A model generated the notes under the pieces. That model was not told the origin of the DNA. It was given only the letters and a program-made list of their open reading frames with translations, and made no database searches. Source: Rhizophagus sp. LPA8_4_AMF (taxonomy: Eukaryota; Glomeromycota; Glomeromycetes; Glomerales; Glomeraceae). From it: 28,918 nt of DNA. Where the stretch lies: NCBI GenBank assembly GCA_021464525.1, contig JADRCO010000648.1:1-28918 (forward strand). The letters run 5' to 3'. Below, piece by piece: positions 10,544 through 21,074 of the stretch (its first letter is position 1; each line of letters opens with the position of its first letter). The translations under genes and the position numbers were made by a program.

Positions 10544-13171
10544 ATGCCCCGAACTTTACACGCCGAGACAGTTCTAGGACAGTCTCTCTTCCAAAAAATA
10601 AGTAACTGTCGCGTACTAATGGTTGGAGCCGGTGGCATCGGCTGCGAGTTATTAAAAAATTTGGCAATGTCTGGTTTTCGTCAGATCGAACTGGTTTGTC
10701 TTTATTGCTTACCGTTTAATTTGTACACATGTAATATAATCTGAAAAAAACATATAATATATGGCAGGTTGATCTGGATACTATAGACCTTTCAAATTTA
10801 AATCGGCAATTTTTATTTCAAAAGCAGCATATTATGAAGTCTAAGGCAGAAGTATGTCGTTAAAATTTTACTTTATTTTATAGAATTTTCGCGTTTTTAA
10901 AATTCTTCTGTTAAAAATTAGGTCGCGCGTGAATCCGCGTTAAAATTTAACCCTAATATAAATATTATGGCGCACCATGCTAATATCAAAAGCCCTCGTT
11001 TTAACGTTGAATGGTTTAAAAGTTTCGATATTGTAATGAATGCGTTAGACAATCTTGGTATTAATGTTATTTATTAATACTTATAATATTTTTCAAACAT
11101 ATATAATTAAATTTTAAATTTATTCAGATGCTAGACGCCATGTAAATATGATGTGTTTAGTTGCCAATGTACCATTGATTGAATCTGGCACGGAAGGATA
11201 TTTGGGTCAAGTTACTGCCATTAAAAAGGTTTATAATTATCAGAATTTTACTTATTATTATCATTAATTGACGCGTTAATTTCAGTTTATTATTAATTTT
11301 AGGATGAAACCGAATGTTATGATTGTCAACCTAAACCAGTAAGAAGAACATACCCAGTATGTACAATTCGAAGCACTCCCAGCCAACCTATTCATTGTAT
11401 CGTGTGGGCCAAAAGCTATCTTTTTAGGTTTGTCCGCTCTATGAAAATATTCTATTTCTATTACGTCATTTTAACAAATTTTTTAGTCAGTTATTTGGAT
11501 TACATGAAGAAGATGATGATGAACGGTTAGAAGCAGAAATGACTCAAGAAAACGGTAAATTTTATTCTTTATAATGAGTTTCATTTATATATTACTAATC
11601 ATTATAATCTTTCGTATTCCTTCAGTAAAAGAAATAGAAAATCTTAAGAAAGAAACGCAAGCGTTAAAGCAAATTAGAGAAGCAATGGGAACGGCTGATT
11701 ATCCTCAGAAAGTTTTTAAAAAGGTTTTTACAGATGATATAAATCGTTTGCTCAGTATGGAAGATATGTGGCAAAACAGGAAACCTCCTGTGGCATTAAA
11801 ATATGAAGAAATAGAAAAACTAGTTACAGAAGGTAACTCACAGTTAAATAACACGGAAGAATCTAATACATTAAAAGACCAACGAGTATGGAGTTTAGCG
11901 GAAAACTTCGTTGTATTCTTAGACAGGTTTGTTAAATGCTATATATATTTTTAACTTATTTGTATTATTGATTTAGACATTTTTTGTATTTAGTGTTCGA
12001 CGACTGAGCGAAAAACTGATGAAAGAACAAGCAAATAATCCAAATGCTTCTCTTTCATTTGATAAGGATGATCCTGATTCTTTGGATTTTGTAACAGCAA
12101 CATCCAATCTACGGTCAATTATCTTTGGTATTGAACCAAAATCACAATTTAAAGTTAAAGGTAATTAGAAATAGGTCTTATTTTACAGATTCACGCCGAA
12201 ATGTTACATGTTAAATACTTTATTGTTTTTTTTCCTACACTTTAGAAATGGCTGGTAATATCATTCCAGCTATTGCAACAACCAATGCAATAATTGCAGG
12301 AATGATAGTGATGCAATCATTTAAAATACTTAATGAAAAACTGAATGAGTGTAAAACTGTACATATTAAAATATTTTGATTATATTTTATTGAGTATTTT
12401 AAAAGTAAAGTTTTATCGCATTGTAGATATTTTTTGACGGTTCAAGACGACCACAAATCTTTCTTTCTGAATCATTAAATCCACCAAATCCAGAATGTCG
12501 CGTTTGCAACAATACACATGTTATTTTGAAGGTAAACACTAAAAAGGCAACTTTACGTGATTTTCTCGATAAAGTTATTCACGGGCGAGATGAAGATATG
12601 GATATTGGTGAAGTTATAGTAGAAGAGGGAGGAAGGTCTGAGATTACTTTCAATGTGATGGTTATAATTTTGTACTATTGTTTTATTAAATCTAATTTTT
12701 TATTAACAGGATTATATATGATGTTGAGTATGACGACAATCTTGATGCTACTTTTGAGCAACTTCAAATTACTGATGGTAAATTAGTTTCGGTAAAGCCA
12801 GATGATGATATTGACGAACAAAATTCGTCCATTTTTGCTATTTCTCATAGGTAATACATTTTTTTTTTCCTCTGAATTTTCTTGTGATTTAATTTTAAAA
12901 TATCTAACACTTATTCTAAATTAATAGAGATTTTGAAACGCCTAATACATGGTTTCAAGTTGATGGTGAACCTTTTGCTGCTAGAAACAAGATTTCTGCC
13001 ACAAAGTTTAATTCATCTCCTAAACAAAAAAGGAAGCTGGAAGAATCCGAAATTGATACTTCTGAAGGATTATCTCGTAAACGTCCTGCAATGGACGAGG
13101 AGATTTTAGTGGAAGACGATGATATTATAGTTACAGATAGTGGAACTCAAAAACTTATTGTCATTGATTAG
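10544..13171 (+). CDS. UBA2: SUMO-activating enzyme E1 catalytic subunit (UBA2/SAE2)
   Basis: This nuclear enzyme with its AOS1/SAE1 partner adenylates SUMO and carries it as a thioester before passing it to UBC9. Twelve exons join in frame: 10544-10693, 10768-10851, 10922-11057, 11128-11228, 11303-11427, 11487-11554, 11626-11926, 11994-12160, 12246-12358, 12427-12635, 12710-12850, 12928-13171, giving 612 aa (human 640, yeast 636). Visible landmarks are the ATP loop GAGGIG (28-33), [16 protein letters not shown] (52-67), a zinc pair CYDC (162/165) with partner CRVC (439/442), and the thioester cysteine C177 in PVCTIRSTP. The ubiquitin-fold domain follows (about 445-530), then Lys/Arg-rich nuclear signals (PKQKRK, SRKRP). 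The end holds two hydrophobic-acidic blocks, DDDIIVTD and LIVID, like SUMO-interacting motifs. The AOS1 gene is not in the window. Confidence 0.96.
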
Positions 13172-13637
13172 TTTGACATCTTTCATCTAATAAAGCAATT
13201 AATTGTTTATTAAGAAAAGTGTAATTTAAATTAAAACAAAACAAATGTTTATTAAATTATATATATATATAAAATGTATTTACAACATCAAATTTAATCT
13301 ATAAAAGTAAAAATATATTCAAGAAATATTTGTAAATAAATATTGATATAATACAAAAGAAAGAAAATTCTAATTCTAAATGACAAAAAATATTGAATCT
13401 TAATTTTATCAAATTTCCTTATTTAATATTTTCATCATAATGTTTCATAATTGCTACGAAAATCATATACATTTTACACTTAAGCAATTCAAAGGTAACG
13501 TTTAATGTTGGCATCACGTCTATGGTAAAAACTTTATAAAGCCATAAAAGGAGATGTTATATCATAGTAAATGACGTGAAAATTTCATCGTCACAAATAA
13601 AATCTATATATATCTTAAACGAATTTTCACTTAATTA
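13172..13637. other. Convergent intergenic region, 3' ends of UBA2 and zinc-finger gene
   Basis: 466 AT-rich bases with several AATAAA-like signals on both strands (for example near 13189 and 13335) and a short AT dinucleotide run at about 13257-13270. It should contain both polyadenylation sites. No gene is visible. Confidence 0.55.
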
Positions 13638-15301
13638 TTATTGTGCAGACTGTGGAATTACAGCTGCACCATCATAATCTTTTTGATGTTTGGAAGGATT
13701 TGAAAGCTCACTAATGTATGATGCCTTTCGTTTTTTATCAGGTTGCTTTTCTAGATCTATAGAGTCATACCCCCCTCCAGGGCCCGTAGGACCTAAATCA
13801 CTAGGCCCTCGATTGCTTCTTTCAAGCAAGAGAGATTTAAGGAGATTTTTCTATTTAAATAATAATTAGTATACTGCTGCTTATTGAAAAGTAGTGACAA
13901 CATAGATTTAACACTAACCTCAATCTCTAGCTTTCTAACTTGCTCTTCAAGTAATTCACGTCGATGACGTAATTTACGCTCATTAATAACCTCATTTTCA
14001 AGCTGACGCACACGATCTTCAAGGTAATCATTACGTTCTTTTAATTGTATTTCTAAAGTTCTTCTATTCACCATATCAATATCAGATTCTATTTTAATTT
14101 GATCTTCAATTCTCTGCTGAGAATCCTGAGAATATTGAATATAACGTGCAGATGAAGTCTTAACAGATTCAACGGGAAAAACTATTTGCCCATGTGAAAT
14201 TCGATTCGAATTATTAACAGGATTGTGTATAGATTGTTGATGATTTGAAGACGTTTTTTGCATCTGAACTTTTTGCTGCCATTGTTTAATTTGTTCTTGT
14301 GATTGTCTCTGAGATTCTGATTGTATTATTGGTGATTTATTCACTTGTCTTTGGATTGAATCCACACCATTTTTATCAATTTGTTGCTTTTGCTGTGGCG
14401 GTGGAAGTGGCTGTTGTTGTTGAGGCTGAGATTGTAATTGTTGCGGCTGCTCTTCAGTTTGTTGTTGTCCATTTGCTGACGGTTGGTAAAGTTTTTTCTG
14501 TGGTCCACCACAGAAACTTTCTGCGCGTAAATGTCTGTTCAGGGCATCTAATCTCGCGAAACTTCTCTTACAATGTGGACATTGATAGGGTTTTTCACCT
14601 GTATGTAATTTTGCGTGTCTTTTCAAATCGTGGTGTCGACGGAAAAAGTGCTGACATACTTCGCATTGAAAAGGTTTTTCTTGGGAATGAGTTAGTGCAT
14701 GTGATTTTAGATTATGTTGCCGACTAAATGTTTGATTACATTCTGTACAAACGTATGGCTTTGACTTTGCTGGACTAGGACTTTGAGGCTGTCCAGAAGT
14801 AGTTAATTTTCCCTGAGGGTTTACAGAAAACGAATTGAATAAACCCGTAGGTGAGCTACCCTTTTGTGTTGGTAAAGGAGTAGGAGGAGAAGTTAAATTA
14901 CTAGAATCGGAGCTATAATTAGCTGGTGATAAAATCGGGGAACCAGATATTGCTCTCTGAGAATTAGGCGTTAACATATTTATATCTTGTGAAGAAAAAT
15001 TGTTATTTTGAGGAGTCGATTCGCTAGGAGACGAAGTGTGTATCTCTGGAACCTGAGAGGAGTTTGCGCCGATACTAGCTAAGTTAGAAACTTTGTTTGG
15101 AGAAGAATCTTGTTTAGACATAAGAGAAATAAGATGCTCTGTATTTTGGGTTTGCGATTCGGCAGGTTGAATACGAAATGAATTGATAGAGGAGTTCGAG
15201 GGTGAAGTTGTCGAAGAATCTGTGTGTAAAGTCAAGTCTTCTTTCGTTGAAACATTTTTAGGTTCAGTAGAGTTATGATTTGTTTCAATTCCAACATCCA
15301 T
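13638..15301 (-). CDS. C2H2 zinc-finger transcription factor with coiled coil
   Basis: Two exons, 13919-15301 and 13638-13850, join in frame to 531 aa. Residues 1-180 are Ser/Thr/Pro/Gln/Asn-rich and look like a disordered activation or regulatory region. Three tandem fingers follow: C185/C188/H201/H205, C213/C216/H229/H233 and C241/C244/H257 with C264 as the likely last ligand, joined by TGEKPYQ-type linkers. The finger helices read SRQHNLKSH, RRHHDLKRH and ARLDALNRH, a combination I associate with Azf1/Cas5-like fungal regulators, though the family assignment is tentative. A Gln-rich stretch (about 278-315) and a charged coiled coil (about 415-460, with LEDRVRQLENEV and LEEQVRKLEIE) suggest dimerisation. 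The last exon carries a nuclear signal (DKKRK). The long upstream region suggests complex control. DNA target unknown. Confidence 0.9.
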
Positions 15302-16942
15302 TTTTTTTGCTGTTGCTGAAGGAAATTGCTGTGGCTTGAAAATGTGGGTTGAGTGGGAGGCGTGAGAGGCAAAAGGAAAAGGCCAGGGGTATTTATTAGA
15401 CGATTATGAATTTGTGATCTTCAATCAATGATTGATGAAAAAGGAATAGTGCTTGTGGATAGTGTGTACTGGTGAACAAAACCAATAAGGCAAGACGTTT
15501 CCCGGTGGCGTTCGTCTTGTGTACATAATAAACTATAAATATAAATTATAAAATAAAGGCCTAAATACCTAATATAGAATGGAATGAAAAAAAAAACGCC
15601 CGTAATATCCCATCTATTTATGGTATATTTTCTATACTTGACCATTGTAATGAAAAATGTAATGTTCTATAAAATACTTCGAATACTTTGCTGCAAAGAA
15701 TACTATTTTCAAGACTTTTTTTTCTAAACAATTATGTTGGTAAAATTTTTTATTTTTAAAAAAATTTCAGGTTAATAAACAAGGATATTAGGGCGCTTGA
15801 AGGCTTTTTTCTTTGAACGGTGCCACGGCGCTGTGCAGTCTAGCCATCCATGTATTAACTAACACACAGCCACCAATTGCTTTTACGGATGTTAAAAACA
15901 GCATCATCTGGACCGTAAGATCGAATGATCGGAAAAAAAACACGGTGTGGCAGTGTAGTATTATCGGGAACAGTTCTTTGTTTTTTTTTGTTTAAAGAAG
16001 CAAAGTTGCGAGATTTAAATTATATCAAGCGGCTGTGAGAATCAAAGCCGAGCCCATTTCGATTGTTGTCCCGAAAATAATTATTATTTCAATGGAAGAA
16101 ATTCAAACCGCAAGAATTACTTTTCCGGGAAATATCCATAAAAAGCTTTGTTAATGAGCCGCACTAAAGAATACTCCGTATGGTTTCATTGGTTGTAGTA
16201 AATGTAACACTACCGTATTTTGAGGCTTGCTTCTCGGGTATATAATCATTTGGTAACTTACATAATAACTCGCCCACAATGCCTGGCTCGATAGGGGCTG
16301 GAGCAAATCTATACTTGCAAAAAAAACCAAAAAACCGTTATAATTTTCAACCCGGAGTTTTATTAAAAAATTTTCCTTCCTATAAAGGCAATTTCAAGAT
16401 CTCGATTAATTTTTAATCGCTTATATTAATCAAATAATTCAGGGTGGCTAAGGGTATAATCTTCATTAAATTCGGATACGGAAAGTATATATCGGGTAAG
16501 ATCAATCTGTCGTTCTCTAAAAAGTTTGAGAGTTATAACATATTCTTAATGGTTCTTCTGAGTGTCTTACCGGTCAAAGATTCCCAGCAGAAAAAGGAAT
16601 TTTGATAACAAAAAATTTATAAAAGTATTAAAAAAAATGAATGTAAATTAGCAGAACATTTAAATCACATGCAAAAAAATTGTTAACCTCTAATTACTTT
16701 ACTAATATTAGGTAAAAAATAAGCAAGTGGCGTAATTAAGATGACACAAATTTTATGTCATAATGATGTATTTTTACCTGTTATATTCCTGACTGCATTA
16801 GCACTTTTACCGTTAAAAATTATGCGCAAGTTCCTTAATTACTAAATCTGGAACTTAGGAACTGCCAAATCCAAAATTTTTCCGTTCAGTTTTTTTGATC
16901 TGCTTTGACTCTGATTAGATTTCTTCACGTGAAATCTAAATT

Positions 16943-16948
16943 ACGCGT
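16943..16948. promoter_or_regulatory. MluI cell-cycle box (ACGCGT), distal
   Basis: ACGCGT lies 187 bases before the Pol alpha B start. In yeasts this element binds MBF and drives S-phase genes, including DNA polymerase subunits. The hexamer also occurs in places with no such meaning in this window, so the call rests on position. Confidence 0.4.
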
Positions 16949-17067
16949 CGCAAAACATGCAAGAACTTACAACAAATCCACAAGGAGGGCTCGCGAATAT
17001 CAAGACGGGTGAACCTATAGTTTATAACAAGGAGACGATAGCTGACTTGTATCTTTTTATAAAAGTG

Positions 17068-17073
17068 ACGCGT
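17068..17073. promoter_or_regulatory. MluI cell-cycle box (ACGCGT), proximal
   Basis: A second ACGCGT, in the fuller context TGACGCGTCA (a 10-base palindrome), lies 62 bases before the Pol alpha B start. The palindrome and the proximity make this the better of the two candidate MBF sites. Confidence 0.5.
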
Positions 17074-17134
17074 CAAACTTAAATCTAGAACCTCGATAGC
17101 ATAGACACCTTAACTCTCTTTTTTGCGTTAAAGT

Positions 17135-19126
17135 ATGGAAGAGAAAGGGATTCAAATGGAGAAACAACATAAGAGAAATGATGTAGCGAAAAAATTCTTT
17201 GAACGAGGAAATAAAGGAAAAATAGAAGATGTTCTTAATTCAAATATATCAACATATGATAGTTCTCAAAATACCAAACAATGTAAAATAGTTTTAATAC
17301 CGGATAAACAGGTTGAAAGCTATCGATATATGTACCAAACGCGAATACTTGAAGGTATAATATTGAATAATTATCTATAGAATCAATTTTTATTCATTGA
17401 CTTCTTATTTAATTCTGTAGAATTAGATGTTAGATTTTCTAGTTTATCAACAATTATAAAAAATTACAATTTGGAAGTTTTTGATGCATTCCACATCAAT
17501 CAAGTAAGAAACGTGACTGAAACCTTCGGCTGAAAGTTTTGAATAGTTGTTGATTTTGGACGAACTATTTCTAAAATAATCTTTAGGATACAATATTTAC
17601 GATTGGCAGAATCTGTTGTGATTCAGAGGGAAAACTTAATGATGAATCTGTTTTGCTAGAAATCCCAGAAAAACGAAATCGTTTGAAATTATCACTCACT
17701 AAAATTGAATCATATTCCTTATTTTCTGGACAGGTATTTCTCTTATTTCTCTGCAAATTGCATTTTATATGAATTAACTTTTTTTAAAAAAAAAATAAAT
17801 ATAATTAGATAGTGGGTGTTAAGGGTACTATGAAAAACGAAGAAAATTATTTAGAAATAAATAATATATTTGAGGTAACATATATCGTTTTTAAGTTTTA
17901 TTCGAATTTTATAAACTTTAGATGACTTTATTATTATCCTACAAATATAGGTACCCTTATTGCCTATGTATAAAAGTCCATTTGGTGAATTAGTTGAATT
18001 AAATGTAAAACCATTAAATATAGTGGTTGCAGCAGGACCATTTACTTTTGATGTTGGATTTGGATATGAACCTTTCAATGAGTTACTTATTAAGATGAAA
18101 CAGGAAAAACCCGATCTCTTAATCTTGGTAAATTTTTTTTTAAATAAGTGATTTGTAATATCTTTTATGCCTTTTTTATTAATTATTTACTTAGTTAGGA
18201 CCATTCGTGAGCGAAGATCATCCTCTTTTAATAGAAAAGAAGACACCTAAAACCCCTGGTGAACTTTTTAAAGAACATGTTACTGATAAATTGAGTAAAT
18301 TTATAAAAGCTTCGCCTGGTGTATCAATTGTCATGATTCCAAGTACCAAGGATCTATTTCACTGTTCATTTGTTTTTCCACAGCCTCCATTTCCCAAATC
18401 AGGATTACCAAAGGTATTATTTATTTATCAATTATTTACTAAGTAGAAATATATTATTAATTAAATAATTAATTCTTTAGAATGTCATCTGTACATCTAA
18501 CCCTGCTCAATTCCGAGTAAATGAGATAACGTTTGTTATTGATAATGTTGATATCTTATTTCATCTTGCCTCAAATGAAATTGAAAGGTATATTAAAATT
18601 GTATTAGAACTTGAAAATACGCGTAAATTAATATGTTAAATTTGATAGAAATGCGGCACCTGGTTTAGATCGAATGGGAAGGTTATCACGCCACATATTG
18701 ATACAAAGACAGTATGTATCTTCAATTTAGTAAATATGTAAAACAATTTCTTTAAAGAGATTCTATTTTTTAGTCTTTATCCATTATTTCCTACATCACC
18801 TGAAGTAAATCTCGAATACAAGAAATCTGGTTTTCTTGAATTACAAAATTTGCCCGATATACTGATTCTTCCCTCAAAACTTAAATATTTTGCGAAGGTA
18901 ATTACTTTTAAATGGTGCACTTTTGGATTGAATACTTACAATAATTTTTTTTTAATAGATTGTTGAAAATGTTATTTGTATTAATCCCGGTTATCTATCG
19001 AAAGGCGAATCTGGCGGAACATATGCAAAAATAACTATACATCCTTTACAACAGACGCTTATGGAAGGTGCATTTATAGAAAATTTAGTTTCTAAAAGGG
19101 CCAGAGTTGAGATAGTTAGAGTTTAG
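17135..19126 (+). CDS. POL12: DNA polymerase alpha subunit B (POLA2/POL12 type)
   Basis: This is the non-catalytic B subunit of the nuclear Pol alpha-primase complex that starts DNA chains. Ten exons join in frame: 17135-17354, 17421-17503, 17587-17733, 17809-17874, 17951-18127, 18195-18413, 18481-18587, 18649-18711, 18774-18897, 18959-19126, giving 457 aa. The OB-fold region has GRICCDSEGKLNDESVLLE (108-126) and ESYSLFSGQ. The inactive phosphoesterase domain runs from about 173 to the end, with VVAAGPFTFD (197-206), DLLILLGPF, STKDLFH, SNPAQFRVNEI and GRLSRHIL. The C-terminal INPGYLSKGESGGTYAKI is highly typical. Human POLA2 has 598 aa: the alpha-helical N-terminal domain and much of the linker are absent here, and the product opens at the family's SRxNRGEV-like linker (FERGNKGKIED). 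A pyrimidine-rich AG stands just before the ATG (17134), so unrecognised upstream exons are possible. Exon 8 could be read slightly differently at its donor. Confidence 0.93.
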
Positions 19127-19515
19127 CAATGTACTTATCTATTCAAAATAATAATAAGTTTAATAGATTTTAAACAGTAAATTGTTTATAGTGTATATAT
19201 CATGAGATATAGAGTATTGAGTATACGGCATAGAAAGTATATAGCATAATTAAGTTTCAATTATCAATATCTTATTATCCCACGAATCTAGTAAACTAAA
19301 CCAATTATTCATGATATACAGATAGAGGCACAAAATTGATTCTAAAACAATCTATCTTCTTGCTATCTCATCAAAATATACATGTATACTGTATAACTCT
19401 TCAATTCAATACAATAATAATAATTACCTTAAATATTAAACATTAATCTAGATTTTTCATAATTTTTTTTTTTCTTTACGTTATTCTATTCAAAGTTAGT
19501 CTATAAGTTTTCTTA
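19127..19515. other. Convergent intergenic region, 3' ends of Pol alpha B and SLX4-like genes
   Basis: 389 AT-rich bases where both transcripts should end. No open frame, repeat or structured RNA stands out. Confidence 0.55.
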
Positions 19516-20763
19516 TCATCCATATTTTTCATGATAATGCCAAATCATGTCTGTAATATAATCATCTCTTATTAAAGGATTATCATCTCCCCCAAAAGCC
19601 TGTATCTCCCACAATGTATAAGGATGTCTTTTGCGATTTGGACGACCTCCTATTTCATTGTAATTCTGACGAGCATATTTTTCTCCTACTTCACTTTTTG
19701 GGAATTTTGGTGCGGGAGGTAAACTCTTGGCAATTTCACTCATAGTCAGACGATTAAAAAACATTATCTTAGCTCGTTCTTTAGCTTTTTTAATAGCATC
19801 TGCACAGGACAATATTGGAGTAGTGTTCAAATCGTATTTAACTTTCTTTCTTTTTTGTGACAATGGTAAAATAGATCTCGACAATGCCACGCCAACTTGA
19901 AAATCATCGTCATCATCATCGATTTCCTTTTTACGTTTATCAGATTTTTCAACGGTCGATCTAGCCTTAAAGACTATTGAACTCTGGAAATCATCGTCGT
20001 CATGATCAAGTATGGAAACGTTATACGAACGTGAAACGACATAAGATAATTTCGGATTCTCCTTAGATATGGAATCCATTTTTGATAGTTTATCCTTATC
20101 ATTAGAAATTGGATTAAAATAACTCGTTAACTTCTTTTCTTTAGGACCTATATGCGGTGAAGTTTTTCCTGGTCTTGAAAGTATGCTTGAAGACAGGTAA
20201 TTAGGAGGATCTCTTCCATATTTTCTTTTTAATTCTTGTAGAAATTCTAACATTTTATTTGGTGTATATTTATGTTTTCTACCACACGTCTTGAAATGAA
20301 TAAGTTTTCCTTTCTCGGTCTTAGCTTTGAAAGTTATATTACAACATGGACATACCATGGCAATGGCAAATAAAGAATGTTGTTCTTTGTTTTCACTTTG
20401 TTTCGCGCCGAATTTCTTAATGGAAATAGAGTTTGTTTCAATATCAATTTTATTGTCAAGGCATGCATTAATATGTAATTCACGAGTGTTAAGAGAACAA
20501 TAACTAAGATTCTTTCCACACACGATACAAAACTCCGTAGTAGTTATGTCTTGCTTATTTATAGTGTTAGTGGTCGCAGTACTCCTTTGAACAATCATTT
20601 TTTCGTTAGTTGAGTTGGTAATGATGGTAATATCAGCTGTCGTTTTCATCGCGTTAGTCTTTTTATTGGCCATATTTTCTTTTCCTTTAGGATGTACCGC
20701 TGAACATTCTTTTTCAGGAAGTTTACGCTTTAAAAGTTCTTTGATTCTCTGTTTTCTTTCCAT
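19516..20763 (-). CDS. SLX4-like protein with tandem UBZ-type zinc fingers
   Basis: A single open frame of 415 aa with no intron, unlike its neighbours. Two Rad18/UBZ4-like fingers are visible: C79-x2-C82 with H97-x3-C101 (ELHINACLD), and C138-x2-C141 with H156-x3-C160 (KLIHFKTCGRKHKYTPNKML). The second finger followed by a helix starting TPNKMLEFLQELKRKYG resembles the tandem UBZ of animal SLX4, the scaffold of SLX1 and other structure-specific nucleases in Holliday-junction and interstrand-crosslink repair. Acidic blocks each followed by a hydrophobic run (DDDDFQSSIVF, DDDFQVGVALSRS) are also reminiscent of SLX4, and several Lys/Arg clusters should act as nuclear signals. The C-terminal segment (GRPNRKRHPYTLWEIQAFGGDD) is distinctive, but I cannot place it; the SLX1-binding helix bundle is not obvious. 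A different UBZ repair factor is the alternative. Confidence 0.55.
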   Translation of the reverse strand: MERKQRIKELLKRKLPEKECSAVHPKGKENMANKKTNAMKTTADITIITNSTNEKMIVQRSTATTNTINKQDITTTEFCIVCGKNLSYCSLNTRELHINACLDNKIDIETNSISIKKFGAKQSENKEQHSLFAIAMVCPCCNITFKAKTEKGKLIHFKTCGRKHKYTPNKMLEFLQELKRKYGRDPPNYLSSSILSRPGKTSPHIGPKEKKLTSYFNPISNDKDKLSKMDSISKENPKLSYVVSRSYNVSILDHDDDDFQSSIVFKARSTVEKSDKRKKEIDDDDDDFQVGVALSRSILPLSQKRKKVKYDLNTTPILSCADAIKKAKERAKIMFFNRLTMSEIAKSLPPAPKFPKSEVGEKYARQNYNEIGGRPNRKRHPYTLWEIQAFGGDDNPLIRDDYITDMIWHYHEKYG

Positions 20764-21074
20764 ATTTAGATAAATGGTTTATTGGCATGCAAAGTGAATT
20801 GATTAATAAAAAAGAAAAAAAACGCGCTATCTGATCTGATTTCCTTTCATATCACCCTTATATAATCACATCAACATTTGACGGTAATTTCAGTGGCAAA
20901 TTCTGGTCAAAAATCTGACTTATTATACCGAATTTTATATAATAGATGAGAGTTGAATATTATATACAGTATCATCACATTGTAAAAAAAATAATCTCAA
21001 TTTTTAATAAAAATAATGTTTAAAATCCAACTATAACATAATAATAAAATAAAGTATTTTTCGATTATTTATAT
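20764..21074. other. Intergenic region upstream of the SLX4-like gene
   Basis: 311 AT-rich bases holding the promoter of the SLX4-like gene and the 3' end of the Bir1-like gene, both on the minus strand. No distinctive element seen beyond A-runs just before the start codon at 20763. Confidence 0.5.

Larger units (their letters stand above)
15302..17134. promoter_or_regulatory. Long divergent upstream region of the zinc-finger and Pol alpha B genes
   Basis: 1.8 kb without a convincing gene. The half near the zinc-finger gene (to about 16,300) has patches richer in G and C than the surroundings, notably 15790-15960 and 16250-16310, and could hold a long 5' leader or promoter. I looked for tRNA or 5S promoter boxes there and saw none. 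The half near 17,135 carries two ACGCGT sites. Short open frames such as 15813-15995 and 16957-17082 lack family signatures. Confidence 0.5.

Noticed and set aside
14299-14727. Plus-strand frame of 142 codons opposite the zinc-finger gene
   Set aside because: It is antisense to the Gln-rich and finger-coding region, with valine-rich runs produced by reversed CAA/CAG codons.
16250-16310. tRNA-like words (GGCTCGATAGG) in the divergent spacer
   Set aside because: Only a weak B-box resemblance; no cloverleaf arms or A-box could be paired around it.
16957-17082. Frame of 41 codons just upstream of Pol alpha B, considered as its missing first exon
   Set aside because: The available donor does not join in phase to the next exon, and the residues do not resemble the family N terminus.
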